Shown: positions 53,204-62,900 of the stretch, in pieces
How the letters are laid out: every line of letters begins with the position of its first letter
Position numbering within the stretch: position 1 is the first letter of the stretch
Assembly (NCBI RefSeq): GCF_000719475.1
Contig: NZ_JOGO01000015.1
Span: forward strand, 32,560-96,559
Direction: 5' to 3'
DNA length: 64,000 nt
From: Streptomyces sp. NRRL F-5630
GTDB taxonomy: Bacteria; Actinomycetota; Actinomycetes; Streptomycetales; Streptomycetaceae
Notes under the pieces: model-generated
The model's database searches: none
What the model saw: the letters and a program-made list of their open reading frames with translations, nothing else
Told to the model about the DNA's origin: nothing
Program-made: the position numbers and the translations under genes

Positions 53204-56200
53204 GTGAAACTCGCTGTCAGCACCATCGCTCCCGACGCCGGGCGGACCGATCACCTGCTCGACCTGCCGGAGAGCGCGACCGTCGCCGAACTCGGCACCG
53301 CTCTCGGGACGGAGCGGCTGTACCTCGGTGAGCGGCTCGTGAGCCCCGAGTTGCGCGTGGGGTCCGCGGGCATCCGCGCCGGGGCCGTCCTCGGGCTCGG
53401 CGCCCCCGTTCCCGTGCGGACCGCGACGCGCGCGTGGCAGCCGCCGCCGCGTGATCCCGTACTGGTGGAGGTACGCCACGTCGGCGGCCCCGGCGCCGGG
53501 CGGACCTGGCTGCTCGGGCCCGGCAGCCACGAGGTCGGGACCGACCGCGGCTGCGCGCTGCGCCTGGAGGGCGGTGGGGCGCCCGCGCGCGGCACATGGA
53601 TCAACGTCGGCATGGACGGCTCTCTCACCTTCCGGCTCCCCGCCGACGCGGACGACACCCGCGACGGTCTGCGCAGCCTCACCCCGCCGCCGCCCGTGGA
53701 CCCCGAGACCGGCACTCCCCTCACCGCCGAGGAACCGGCCGGTCCGGTGGACGGCGGACCCGGCGGCCACTCCCCCACCCCGGCGGCGCCGGGCCCCGAC
53801 GGACTGCCCGCCGAGCCCGCCCCGCTCCCCGCCACCGAGCGGCCCGCGCCCGACGACGGCTCGCAGGAGTGGCCCTGCCACGCGGATCTGGCCCTCGGCG
53901 ACCACCTGCTGCGCCAGGCCGACCCCTTCGACGCGGACGCCGCGGTCAACCCCTCGCGCGACGGCTTCGCCGTCGAGTACAACCGGCCGCCCCGCATCGC
54001 CCCGCACCTGGACACCGAGTCGATCCGGATGCAGGGCCCGCCGGGCGAGCGGAAGAACCGCCCCTTCCCGTTCATCATGATGATGGCGCCGCTCGTCATG
54101 GGCCTCGTGATGATGAGCCTCTTCCGCACCTTCTACTTCGTCATCTTCATCTTCTTCACGCCGATGATGGCGATCGGAAACTGGCTCACGGGCCGACGCT
54201 CGGGGCGCAAGCAGCAGGAGGAGGCGCTGCGGATCTACCGGCTGCGGCGCGCCGCGCTGGAGCGGGAGGTGCGCGAGGCGACGGTCGACGAGCGCGAGCT
54301 GCGCAACGACACCTTCCCCGACCCGGCGACGGTGCTGCTGCACGCCAAGGGCCCCGGCACGCTGCTGTGGCAGCGCAGGCGCCGCGACCCGGACTTCCTG
54401 ACGCTGCGGCTCGGCACCGTGACACGGCCCTCGCTCAAGCGGATCGAGGACCACGCGCGCGAGACGAACCACCGGGCGGTGCACTGGCGGCTCGCGGACG
54501 TGCCGTACGGCCTGGAGATGACCGACCAGGGCGTGGTGGGCCTCGCGGGCCCCGGGCGGGCGCCGCGCGACCTGGCGTGCTGGGCGGTGGCCCAGGCCGC
54601 GGTCCTGCACAGTCCGCGCGATCTGCGGATCGTCGTCCTCACGACGGAGGAGCACGCGGAGTCCTGGAACTGGGTGCGCTGGCTGCCGCACCTGGCCTCG
54701 GGCCGTCCCGGCTCGCCCGTCGCGATCGGCAACGACCCGGAGAGCACCGCGCACCGGGTCAACGAGCTGATCTCCGACATCCAGAACCGGGTGGCGGCCA
54801 AGTCCTCCTCGGCCCTCGCCCACACGCTGCTGCGCGAGCCGGACATCCTCGTGGTGCTCGACGGCGCGCGGCGGCTGCGCGATGTGCCGGGGATGGTCCA
54901 GGTGCTCACGCAGGGACCGGGCGTGCGGGTCTTCGGGCTGTGCGTGGACGAGCGGGAGCGACTGCTGCCGGAGGAGTGCACGGCGGTCGTCGTGGCGGAG
55001 GGCAACCGGCTCTCGGTGGCCAGTTCGGGGGTGCCGAAGGTCGAGGACATCCGGGCCGACCTCGTCGATCCCGCGTGGTGCGAGGAGGTGGCGCGCGCGG
55101 TGGCCCCGGTGCGGGACGTGACGGTGGACAGCGACTCGGGGCTGCCCTCGCAGGTGCGGCTCCTGCCGCTGCTCGGCCAGGAGCCACCGAACCCGGCGGC
55201 GCTGGCCGAGGCGTGGGAGCGGCGTCCCGCGTCGACGACGTTCATCCTGGGCGCGGGGTACGAGGGCCCGCTGCGTGTGGACCTGGTGCGGGACGGGCCG
55301 CACATGCTCATCGGCGGTACGACGGGCGCGGGCAAGTCGGAGCTGCTCCAGACGATGATCGCCTCGCTCGCCGCCGTGAACCGCCCGGACGAACTCACCT
55401 TCGTCCTCGTCGACTACAAGGGCGGCAGCGCCTTCCGCGAGTGCGCGGAGCTGCCGCACACGCTCGGCATGATCACCGACCTCGACGGGCACCTCGTGCA
55501 GCGCGCGCTCGCCTCGCTCGACGCCGAGCTGAAGCGGCGCGAGCGGCTGCTCGCCGACGTGGCGGCGAAGGACCACACGGAGTACCGGGCGAAGCGGGCC
55601 CGGGAACCGGAGCTGGCGCCGCTGCCGCGGCTCGTCCTGGTGATCGACGAGTTCGCGACGCTCGTACGGGAGCTGCCGGACTTCGTGCCGGGGCTCATCA
55701 GCCTGGCGCAGCGCGGGCGTTCGCTCGGGCTGCACCTGGTGCTCGCCACGCAGCGCCCCGGGGGCGCGGTGAGCAACGAGATCCGCGCGAACACCAACCT
55801 GCGGGTCGCGCTGCGCGTCACGGACCGGGCCGAGAGCCAGGACATCATCAACGCGACGGACGCGGTGAGCATCTCGTCCGCGAGCCCCGGGCGCGCGCTC
55901 GTGCGGCGCGGCGCGGACGCGCCGACGCCCTTCCAGACGGCGTGGGCGGGCGCGGAGCGCGACACCGGCTCGACGGCCTCGGCCGGTCCCGTCCGCCCGG
56001 TGCGGGAGGTCGAGCTGGCGTGGAACCGGCTCGGGCGTCCGGCCGAGTGGGGCGAGGAGGAGGCGCACGAGTGGGCGGCGGTGCCCGAGGAGGAGCCGCT
56101 CACGGATCTGCGGGTGCTGGTGGAGGCGATCAGGCAGGCGACGGACCTGCTCGACGACTTCACGCCGCAGCCGAGTCCGTGGCTGGAGCCCTTGGAGGAC

Positions 56201-57766
56201 CGGGTACGGGCCGAGGAGCTGCCGCCGGTGCCGAAGCCGTCGCCGGGGGCGCTGCCCGCGGTGCCGTACGCCCTGCTCGACCTGCCGCAGTCGCAGGAGC
56301 GCCGCCTCGGCGTCATCGACTTCGCGAGCTTCGGGCACCTCTACGTCATCGGTTCGCCGCGCTCGGGGCGTACGCAGGTGCTGCGGACGATCGCGGGCTC
56401 CGCTGCGCTCGCGATCGGGACGGCGGACCTGCACATCTACGGGATCGACGCCTCCGGCGGCGGTCTGTCGGTCCTGGAGTCCCTGCCGCACTGCGGCGCG
56501 GTCGTCTCGCGGCACGACGTGGAGCGCCTGGAACGGCTCATCACACGTCTGTGCCGGGAGCTGACGGAGCGGCAGCGCCTGATCGCGCAGCACAACGCGG
56601 CCGATCTCGCCGACGTGCGCGCGAAGGTCGGCAAGGACCGGCGGCCCGCGCGGCTGCTGCTCCTGATCGACGGCTGGGACGCGCTCGGGTCGATGCTCGA
56701 CGACTACGACGGCGGACGTGTCTACGCGGATGTCGTCCGGCTGCTGCGCGAGGGCGCGGCGGCGGGCATCCACGTCATCGCGACCTCGGAGCGGGTCCTG
56801 CTCGGCGGACGGCTCGCGGCGCACAACGACCGCAGGCTGCTGCTGCGGCAGGCGGACCCGGGCGACTACAACGTGGCGGGGATGCCGCGGAACAAGGTAC
56901 CGGCGCACATCCCGCCGGGCCGGGGCTGGCTCGCGCCCGAGGGCATCGAGGCGCAGATCGCGCTGCTCCCCTCCGAGGAGGGGGACCAGGCGGAGGCGGT
57001 ACGCGAGATCGGGAAGCGCACCACGGCACGCGACGCCGCGCTGCCCGCCTCGCGACGCCCGTTCCCGGTCAGGGAACTGCCCACGGTGGTGGGCTTCCAG
57101 GAGGCGATGGACCAGGTCCCGGCCGAGGAGCGGGCCCCGCTGCGGGCGCTGCTCGGGATCGGCGGGGACTCCGGGGAGCCGCTGACCTTCGACTTCGCGA
57201 CGGGCGGCGGGGCGTTCATGGTGGCGGGCCCGCCGCGCACGGGCCGCAGCACGACGCTCGCGTCGATGGCCGTCTCGCTGCTCCTGGGCGGCACCCAGCT
57301 CATCGTCCTCACCCCGCGCGACTCGCAGTTGCGTCAGCTCGCGGCGCACGACCTCGCGAAGGTGTTCGCGGAGCCCGATCCTTCGGCGGACGCGGTCGAG
57401 CGGGCGCTGGAGGAGGTGGAGGGCCGGCCCGTCGTCGTGGTCGTGGACGACGCGGACCTCATGCTCAACTGCAAGGCGGACAAGGTGCTGCGGCAGGTGG
57501 CCTCCTCGGGCCGCGACCGGGGGCAGGGGCTGCTCCTGTCGGGCCTGCCGGAGTCGATGAGCTCGCTCGGCTGGGTCGGCATCGCGCGGCGTGCCCGGCG
57601 CGGCATCCTCCTCGGCCCGAAGAGCATCGGTGAGGGCGACCTCATCGGGGCGCGCATCTCGGCCGAGCAGGTGCGCACGCCGCTCGTGACCGGCCGGGGC
57701 TGGACGGCGAGCGCGGCGGGTGCCGCGATCACGGTGCAGGTGCCCCTGACGGTGCTCGGGACGTAG
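53204..57766 (+). CDS. eccC: Type VII secretion FtsK/SpoIIIE ATPase (EccC/EssC)
   Basis: A 1520-aa motor of ESX-type secretion. Order: two N-terminal FHA-like beta domains (about 1-145), a Pro-rich linker, two adjacent membrane helices (about 289-325, FIMMMAPLVMGLVMMSLF onward), a DUF region, then three FtsK-type ATPase domains. The first has a canonical Walker A, GGTTGAGKSE (about 703-712), and VLVIDEFATL as Walker B. The second (GSPRSGRTQ, about 1050) and third (GPPRTGRST, about 1341) have degenerate loops, as usual for the substrate-binding domains. EccCa and EccCb are fused. The GTG start lies 16 bp after the previous gene. Confidence 0.95.
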   Translation: MKLAVSTIAPDAGRTDHLLDLPESATVAELGTALGTERLYLGERLVSPELRVGSAGIRAGAVLGLGAPVPVRTATRAWQPPPRDPVLVEVRHVGGPGAGRTWLLGPGSHEVGTDRGCALRLEGGGAPARGTWINVGMDGSLTFRLPADADDTRDGLRSLTPPPPVDPETGTPLTAEEPAGPVDGGPGGHSPTPAAPGPDGLPAEPAPLPATERPAPDDGSQEWPCHADLALGDHLLRQADPFDADAAVNPSRDGFAVEYNRPPRIAPHLDTESIRMQGPPGERKNRPFPFIMMMAPLVMGLVMMSLFRTFYFVIFIFFTPMMAIGNWLTGRRSGRKQQEEALRIYRLRRAALEREVREATVDERELRNDTFPDPATVLLHAKGPGTLLWQRRRRDPDFLTLRLGTVTRPSLKRIEDHARETNHRAVHWRLADVPYGLEMTDQGVVGLAGPGRAPRDLACWAVAQAAVLHSPRDLRIVVLTTEEHAESWNWVRWLPHLASGRPGSPVAIGNDPESTAHRVNELISDIQNRVAAKSSSALAHTLLREPDILVVLDGARRLRDVPGMVQVLTQGPGVRVFGLCVDERERLLPEECTAVVVAEGNRLSVASSGVPKVEDIRADLVDPAWCEEVARAVAPVRDVTVDSDSGLPSQVRLLPLLGQEPPNPAALAEAWERRPASTTFILGAGYEGPLRVDLVRDGPHMLIGGTTGAGKSELLQTMIASLAAVNRPDELTFVLVDYKGGSAFRECAELPHTLGMITDLDGHLVQRALASLDAELKRRERLLADVAAKDHTEYRAKRAREPELAPLPRLVLVIDEFATLVRELPDFVPGLISLAQRGRSLGLHLVLATQRPGGAVSNEIRANTNLRVALRVTDRAESQDIINATDAVSISSASPGRALVRRGADAPTPFQTAWAGAERDTGSTASAGPVRPVREVELAWNRLGRPAEWGEEEAHEWAAVPEEEPLTDLRVLVEAIRQATDLLDDFTPQPSPWLEPLEDRVRAEELPPVPKPSPGALPAVPYALLDLPQSQERRLGVIDFASFGHLYVIGSPRSGRTQVLRTIAGSAALAIGTADLHIYGIDASGGGLSVLESLPHCGAVVSRHDVERLERLITRLCRELTERQRLIAQHNAADLADVRAKVGKDRRPARLLLLIDGWDALGSMLDDYDGGRVYADVVRLLREGAAAGIHVIATSERVLLGGRLAAHNDRRLLLRQADPGDYNVAGMPRNKVPAHIPPGRGWLAPEGIEAQIALLPSEEGDQAEAVREIGKRTTARDAALPASRRPFPVRELPTVVGFQEAMDQVPAEERAPLRALLGIGGDSGEPLTFDFATGGGAFMVAGPPRTGRSTTLASMAVSLLLGGTQLIVLTPRDSQLRQLAAHDLAKVFAEPDPSADAVERALEEVEGRPVVVVVDDADLMLNCKADKVLRQVASSGRDRGQGLLLSGLPESMSSLGWVGIARRARRGILLGPKSIGEGDLIGARISAEQVRTPLVTGRGWTASAAGAAITVQVPLTVLGT

Positions 57767-57926
57767 CGCGCACGAACGCGGGGCGCGCGGTGCGGGGAGG
57801 CCCCCGGCGCCGCGCGCCCCGGTCGTTCCGGGCCGTCCCGGGCCGTCCCGGCACCGCCCCCGGTCGTCCCCGCACCGTACCCAGCCGTTCCCGGCCCTCC
57901 CGGCCCGTTCGCGCGGTCCGTACGTA

Positions 57927-57976
57927 CGAAGGCCCCGCCCTCCCTCTGGCGGATTCCGGAGGGGGCGGGGCCTTCG
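57927..57976. terminator. Strong bidirectional terminator of eccC and the ESX genes
   Basis: CGAAGGCCCCGCC pairs with GGCGGGGCCTTCG, with extra pairing inside. It lies between converging eccC and the ESX-protein gene. Confidence 0.9.
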
Positions 57977-58011
57977 TGGCCCGGGCGGTGGGGCCGTGGG
58001 GCCGTGGGGGG

Positions 58012-58335
58012 TCAGCCCTCGTTGCCGCTCTGGGCGTTCTTGACGCCGGTGGCGATCTGGCCGTCGGAGTCGGCGATCGCCTTGGCGATGTCGTTGAAGG
58101 TGTTCGCGTACTCCTGGATGTTCTTGGCGGACGTCTTCATCTGGTTGCTGAAGTCGTTGTACGCCTCCTGGAGGGCGGGGCTCGCCTTCTCGAAGACGAG
58201 GCCGTCCTGGAGCAGACCGCTCACGGTCGTCTCCAGGTCGCCGAGCTCGGTCGAGATGTCGCTGAGCTTGGTGCCCATCGTGGTGGCGACGCGGGCGATC
58301 TCGTCGTAATCGAAAAGGACGTCGGGCTGCGCCAT
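58012..58335 (-). CDS. ESX/WXG100-size secreted protein, WXG motif absent
   Basis: A 107-aa all-helical protein (MAQPDVLFDYDEIARVATTM...), with two amphipathic helices and a central turn. Size, fold and position beside eccC fit the WXG100 family. The turn reads EAYNDFSNQMK, with no Trp-x-Gly; a C-terminal Y-x3-D/E-like signal is weak (EYANTFND). GAGGAG precedes the ATG. It probably dimerises with the next ESX protein and is exported by EccC. Confidence 0.85.
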   Translation of the reverse strand: MAQPDVLFDYDEIARVATTMGTKLSDISTELGDLETTVSGLLQDGLVFEKASPALQEAYNDFSNQMKTSAKNIQEYANTFNDIAKAIADSDGQIATGVKNAQSGNEG

Positions 58336-58392
58336 GGTGCTGCTCTCCTCGCGGATCGGTGAAGGGGGCGGGGGCACGGGGCCCCGAGGGTC

Positions 58393-58704
58393 TTACTGGC
58401 CGCTGCTGTTGACCTTCTCGGCGATGTCGTGGTCCATGTCCTTCACCGAGTTCATGATCTGGCGGAACTGCTCGGCGTAGCCCTTGATGCTGTCCGTGGC
58501 CTCCTTGAGCGAGGTCGTGAACTTCTCGTACTGCGTCTGGAGGGCCGGGCTCGACTGGGTGAGGACGAGGGAGGTGTCGAGGAGGTTGTCGACCTCGGTC
58601 TTCGCCTCGTCCATGCGCGGCACGAGGGTCTGCTCGACGCTCGTGTCCAGCAGGTTGGAGACGCGCTCGATCTCGGCGTACGAGAGGCTGATGTTGGCGG
58701 GCAC
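58393..58704 (-). CDS. Second ESX/WXG100-size protein
   Basis: A 103-aa helix-turn-helix hairpin protein (VPANISLSYAEIERVSNLLDTSVEQ...), with LQTQYEKFTTSLKEATDSIKGYAEQF around the turn and no WXG. It shares the pattern SPALQ-x-(A/Q)Y-x2-F with its neighbour, so the two are paralogues and probable partners. The start is a GTG with AAAGGA upstream. It is co-directional with the neighbour, 57 bp apart. Confidence 0.85.
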   Translation of the reverse strand: MPANISLSYAEIERVSNLLDTSVEQTLVPRMDEAKTEVDNLLDTSLVLTQSSPALQTQYEKFTTSLKEATDSIKGYAEQFRQIMNSVKDMDHDIAEKVNSSGQ

Positions 58705-58774
58705 GTGGGTGTCCTTTCTGTCGGGGGCACGGGGCCACGGGACTCGGCCCGTGGCCTGGTCGGTGGGGACGGGG

Positions 58775-59701
58775 TCAGTCGTCGTCCTCGGGCTCGGGCC
58801 AGTCCTCGTCCGGGCCGCCGCGTGTCACGGTGGTGACTTTGCCGTCCTGGTCGGTGGTGGTCATGGTCCCGGAGCCGTCCTCGTTGATGACCACCTTGGT
58901 GGAGGTCTTCGAGCCGTCCGCGTACGTCGTCTCCATCGTGTAGTCGCGGGCGTCGTAGCGGTCGCCGTCGGAGGTCTCGTGGTACTCGGGCGCGGAGTCG
59001 TACGTCGTGACGGAGGTGTACGACTGGCCGTCGGGCGTCGTGATGGTGGAGGTCTCCTTCATCACGTTGTAGTCGTCGTCCACCTCGACATCGACCGACA
59101 CCTTGCCGTGCTCGTCCTCGTACGAGTAGGAGAGCGGCGGGTCGTCCGCGGGCTTGGGCGGCGCTTCCCCGGGGTCGGCGGGGGCGTCGTCGTCATCGAT
59201 CCAGGTGTCGCAGAAGGACGGCGCGTCGTCGGCGCGGCACAGCTCGCCCATGTTCGCGTCGGGGTGCTCGGCGAAGTAGTCGGAGGCGCCGATCTTCTCC
59301 AGGTAGTCGTCCCAGGCCGTCTTGTCGTCCTGCCACTGCTCGTACGCCTCCTTCTGGTTCTTCCAGTCGTCCAGGCCGAGGCTCTGGCTCATGAGCCCGG
59401 CGGCGGAGGAGAGCTGCGCGTCGGCGTTGAAGAAGGTGTCCGAGACGCCCGAGAAGGTGTCCGCGAGCTGGCCGAGGCCGTCCTTGGCATCCTTGGTGCG
59501 GGAGACGGAGTACGAGTAGAAGAGGTTGAACGCGTACGAGAGGTCGGAGCTGCCCAGCACCGCCTTGCGCTCGGAACTGCTCGACTCGCCGACCTCCTTG
59601 AAGGCACCGGTCGCGCCGCCGCTGCCGGCCGCGTCCGCCAGCTCGTGCATCTTCCCCTGCACCACGTGCAGGTTCGAGTAGTCGATGGAGAAGTCGGGCA
59701 C
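58775..59701 (-). CDS. ESX-associated protein with acidic beta-repeat tail
   Basis: A 308-aa protein not assignable to a named family. Residues 1 to about 110 (VPDFSIDYSNLHVVQGKMHELA...) are helical with a pattern like LXG/WXG-type T7SS proteins. The middle is Trp/Asp-rich (QKEAYEQWQDDKTAWDDYLEK), and from about residue 190 the tail is strand-rich and very acidic (SYEDEHGKVSVDVEVDDDYNV..., ending WPEPEDDD). It lies just upstream of the ESX pair on the same strand, so it is probably a third T7SS substrate or a substrate chaperone. Confidence 0.75.
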   Translation of the reverse strand: MPDFSIDYSNLHVVQGKMHELADAAGSGGATGAFKEVGESSSSERKAVLGSSDLSYAFNLFYSYSVSRTKDAKDGLGQLADTFSGVSDTFFNADAQLSSAAGLMSQSLGLDDWKNQKEAYEQWQDDKTAWDDYLEKIGASDYFAEHPDANMGELCRADDAPSFCDTWIDDDDAPADPGEAPPKPADDPPLSYSYEDEHGKVSVDVEVDDDYNVMKETSTITTPDGQSYTSVTTYDSAPEYHETSDGDRYDARDYTMETTYADGSKTSTKVVINEDGSGTMTTTDQDGKVTTVTRGGPDEDWPEPEDDD

Positions 59702-59776
59702 CCCGTACCTCCCTGGTCCCTCGGTGGCCCGGTGGTCCGGACCGGCTGTCCGCTCCTACCACGCACGAGCCCCCTC

Positions 59777-59819
59777 GAAAGGTTCACCCCGTTCCCGGAA
59801 ATCCGGCTGAACCTTTCGG
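59777..59819. promoter_or_regulatory. 11-bp perfect inverted repeat in the divergent ESX/effector region
   Basis: CGAAAGGTTCA (59777-59787) and TGAACCTTTCG (59809-59819) are exact reverse complements, 32 bp from start to start (three helical turns). They lie between the ESX-associated gene and the giant effector gene. This suits an operator bound by a dimer, or two divergent copies of one promoter element. Confidence 0.7.
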
Positions 59820-59915
59820 CATGCTGGTGCGTGGACAGGTCAGCGGCCCTCGCGGCCGGTGACCGACAGGCCGCAAGGCAGCCCACAGCGGGCCCTCGTG
59901 GAAGGAGCGCGTCCC

Positions 59916-62900
59916 ATGCCCCGCCCCTCCGACTGGAGCGCGCTCGGACTCGACGGCGACCCGACGCCGGGCGACGCGGACCGCATCGACGAGGTCATCT
60001 CCTCGCAGGAGAACCTGGTCGAGCTCGCCGACACGATCGACGACGGCCTGACCTCCGTGCTCAACACGACGGACGGCATCTTCGTCGGGGAGACGGCCGA
60101 CGCGTTGCGCAAGAAGATCGACGGGGACCTCCGGAAGTACGTCTCCACCTTCCGGCAGGCGCACAAGGACGTGCAGGGCGCGCTGCGCACGTACGTGGAC
60201 GTCATGCGGACGCAGCAGAAGCGCGCTGACGACGCGTTGAGCGCGGCGGCGGCCCTGGACGAGGACGACGACTCGGGCCGCGAGGAGCAGAAGGCGATCG
60301 CGGAGGACGCGAAGAGCCAGCTGAAGACGGCGGCGAGCACCGCCTCGGACACGATCACCGACGCCGCGTACAGCATCGCCTCGCCGATCGACGAGTGCGA
60401 GGAGTTCTGGAAGGCGCTGGGCTGGCTCGCGCTCATCCTCATCATCCCGGCGATGATCGTGGGCGGTCCGCTCGCGCTCTTCGCGATCGGCCTGAACGTC
60501 GCGCTGCTGATCAAGACGGCGATCGACTTCTCGCAGGGCAAGGCGAGCATCACCGACCTCGTGCTCTCGATCATCGGGGTGATCGCGCCGACGACGAAGG
60601 GCATCCGTCTCGGCGACCTGTGGAAGGGGCTCAAGGGGCTCGGCGCGGGCGCCTTCAGGGGCGCGGGCAACCTCTTCTCGGGCACCAACTCGCTGGGCTC
60701 GCTGGCCCGGCTCACGCTCGGCTTCGACGACGTGTTCGCCGCCTCGGGCAACTGGCTGCGCGGCCTGAAGGGGCTCAACGGGCTGAAGATCAGCGGCGCG
60801 GGGCTGCACTTCATGCCCGGTGCCAAGGGCTTCACGATGGGGATCAACGGCATCCGCGACATCAAGCTGGTGCCGGCCGTGAGCGGCCTGACGGTCATCA
60901 ACCTGGCCGGGGCGAAGACGTTCTTCGCGATGAAGACGGTGATCGGCGGCCTCAACGGCATCCGCGCCCTCGGCACGAGCCTGGTCAACACGACGATCAA
61001 CGGGCTGCGCGGGGCGAACTCGCTGCGGCTGTTCCTGCCGGTCGCCGCGGACGAGCTGGGTCACGGCGTGCTCTTCGCGATGCGGATCGGTGTCATCGAC
61101 CGCGGTGTCTTCGGCCTGTACCGGTACGGGGCCTTCGCGGGCGGACAGTTCATCGGCGCCACGAGCAAGATCTCCGGTGGCGTCGCGCACGGTCTGCAAC
61201 TGGCTCCGCCCACGGGCGGCTTCGGCTCCTTCGCGCACGTGAACCTCTCCGGGTTCACGCCGACCCCGCCGAGCGGCATCGGCGGCGGCCTCACATCGGT
61301 CCACGGGCTCACCGGGAGCTCGGCGATCGGCGGCATCAACACGAGCGCCTTCCACGGTCTCGGCTCGACGATCAGCTCCTCGGTCCCGGCGCTCGGCGCG
61401 AAGGTCGTCGACGTCCCGGCGATCTCCGGCCTCTCCGGCGTCAGCTCCGTGCACATCCCCACGCTCGGCCCGATGAACGCGGTCTCCGCCCCCGGCATCG
61501 GCGCGACGCACCTCACCGGCGGGGTCACGGACGTGGGACAGGTCGCGGCGCCCGCCGTGCACGTACCGCACCTCGGGACCGCCGGGGGCCGCGTCGAGAC
61601 CCCCGCGCTCAGCGGGCTCGGCCAGGTGCACACCCCGCAGCTCGGCTCCGTCGCCGTCCCCACTCCCGCGCAGAGCCACGTCACCGCGCCCGGTCAGGTC
61701 GGCGCCCCGGCGGTGCACCAGGTCAACGTGCCCTCGCTCGGCTCCGTGGCGAACGGCTCGGTCATCGGGAAGCTGGACGCGCCGCCCGTGAGCGCGAGCA
61801 TCAGCGACCTGCCGTCCGTGAACGTCGGCGTCACCCACGTCAACCTGCCCGGTACCGGGCAGGTCTCCGTGCCCGCTCTCGGCAACGGCACGGAGGTCTC
61901 GCTGCCGTCCGTGGGCCGGGTGGACATCGCGGCCGTGGGCCGGGGCACGGAGATCAGCGCGCCCGCGGTGAGCCGCGTCGACGTGCCCGCGACCGGCTCC
62001 GTCAGCGCGCCGCCCGTCGGACGCGTGGACGTCCCGGCCGTCGGCGCCTCCTCCGCCTCCGCCCCTCCCGTGGGGCACGTGGACGTCCCCGCCGTGGGCG
62101 CCTCCTCCACCTCCGCGGCGCCCGTCGGGCACGTGGACATCCCGGCGGTCGGCGTCACCCCGGCCGCGACCCCGCCGGTCGCCCACGTGGACGCCACCGC
62201 CGTGCGGACGAGCGACACCACCGTGCCTCCGGTGGCACAGGTCAACGCCCCCGCCATCCACCAGCCCGGTCAGGTCCAGGCTCCGGCCCCGGGAACCTCC
62301 GCGCACGTCACGGCGGTTCCCGGTGGCGGGCAGGTCTCGGTGCCCCCGCTCTCCTCAGGCGCCGGGACCGGCGACGGCGTGAACGGCCTCGGCCACCTCA
62401 ACGGCTCGGTCACGGGCATCGACCCGAAGCCCACGGCGATGCCCGCGACGTCCGGCGGGCTCGCGCTCCCCGGCCACGGCTCGCTCATCGCCGACCTGGG
62501 CAGGGGTGGCCTGGTCGACCTCTCGGCACTCGCCCAGCGCACGGTCCGCGTCAACATGGTGCACACGGTCGAGTACGACCTCCAGCACACCTTCCGCAAC
62601 CTGGACGAACTGCTGCCGGGTGTCGTCGTGGACGTGCGCCCGGGCACGGGGGCCACGCGTGCCGACGTGACCGTGACGCAGACCGGCGGCCTCAGCGGTG
62701 TGACGGCCCACCACCTCCAGCAAGGCGGCAGGGACATCCTGCGGATCGAGCGGACGCTCGGCGACGGCACGGTGCACCGCTGGAACTACTACCTGGAGGC
62801 GTCCACCGACTACGCGCCGACCGGGCCCATGGAGATCGTGCCGCCCGGCACGCGCGGCAGCGGCGATGTCGAGCTGACGTCGCTGCCCGGCACCTCGCAC

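Noticed and set aside
52922..58738. 1938-aa minus-strand ORF
   Set aside because: It covers eccC antisense and runs through a terminator and two convergent genes. Composition is that of a shadow frame.
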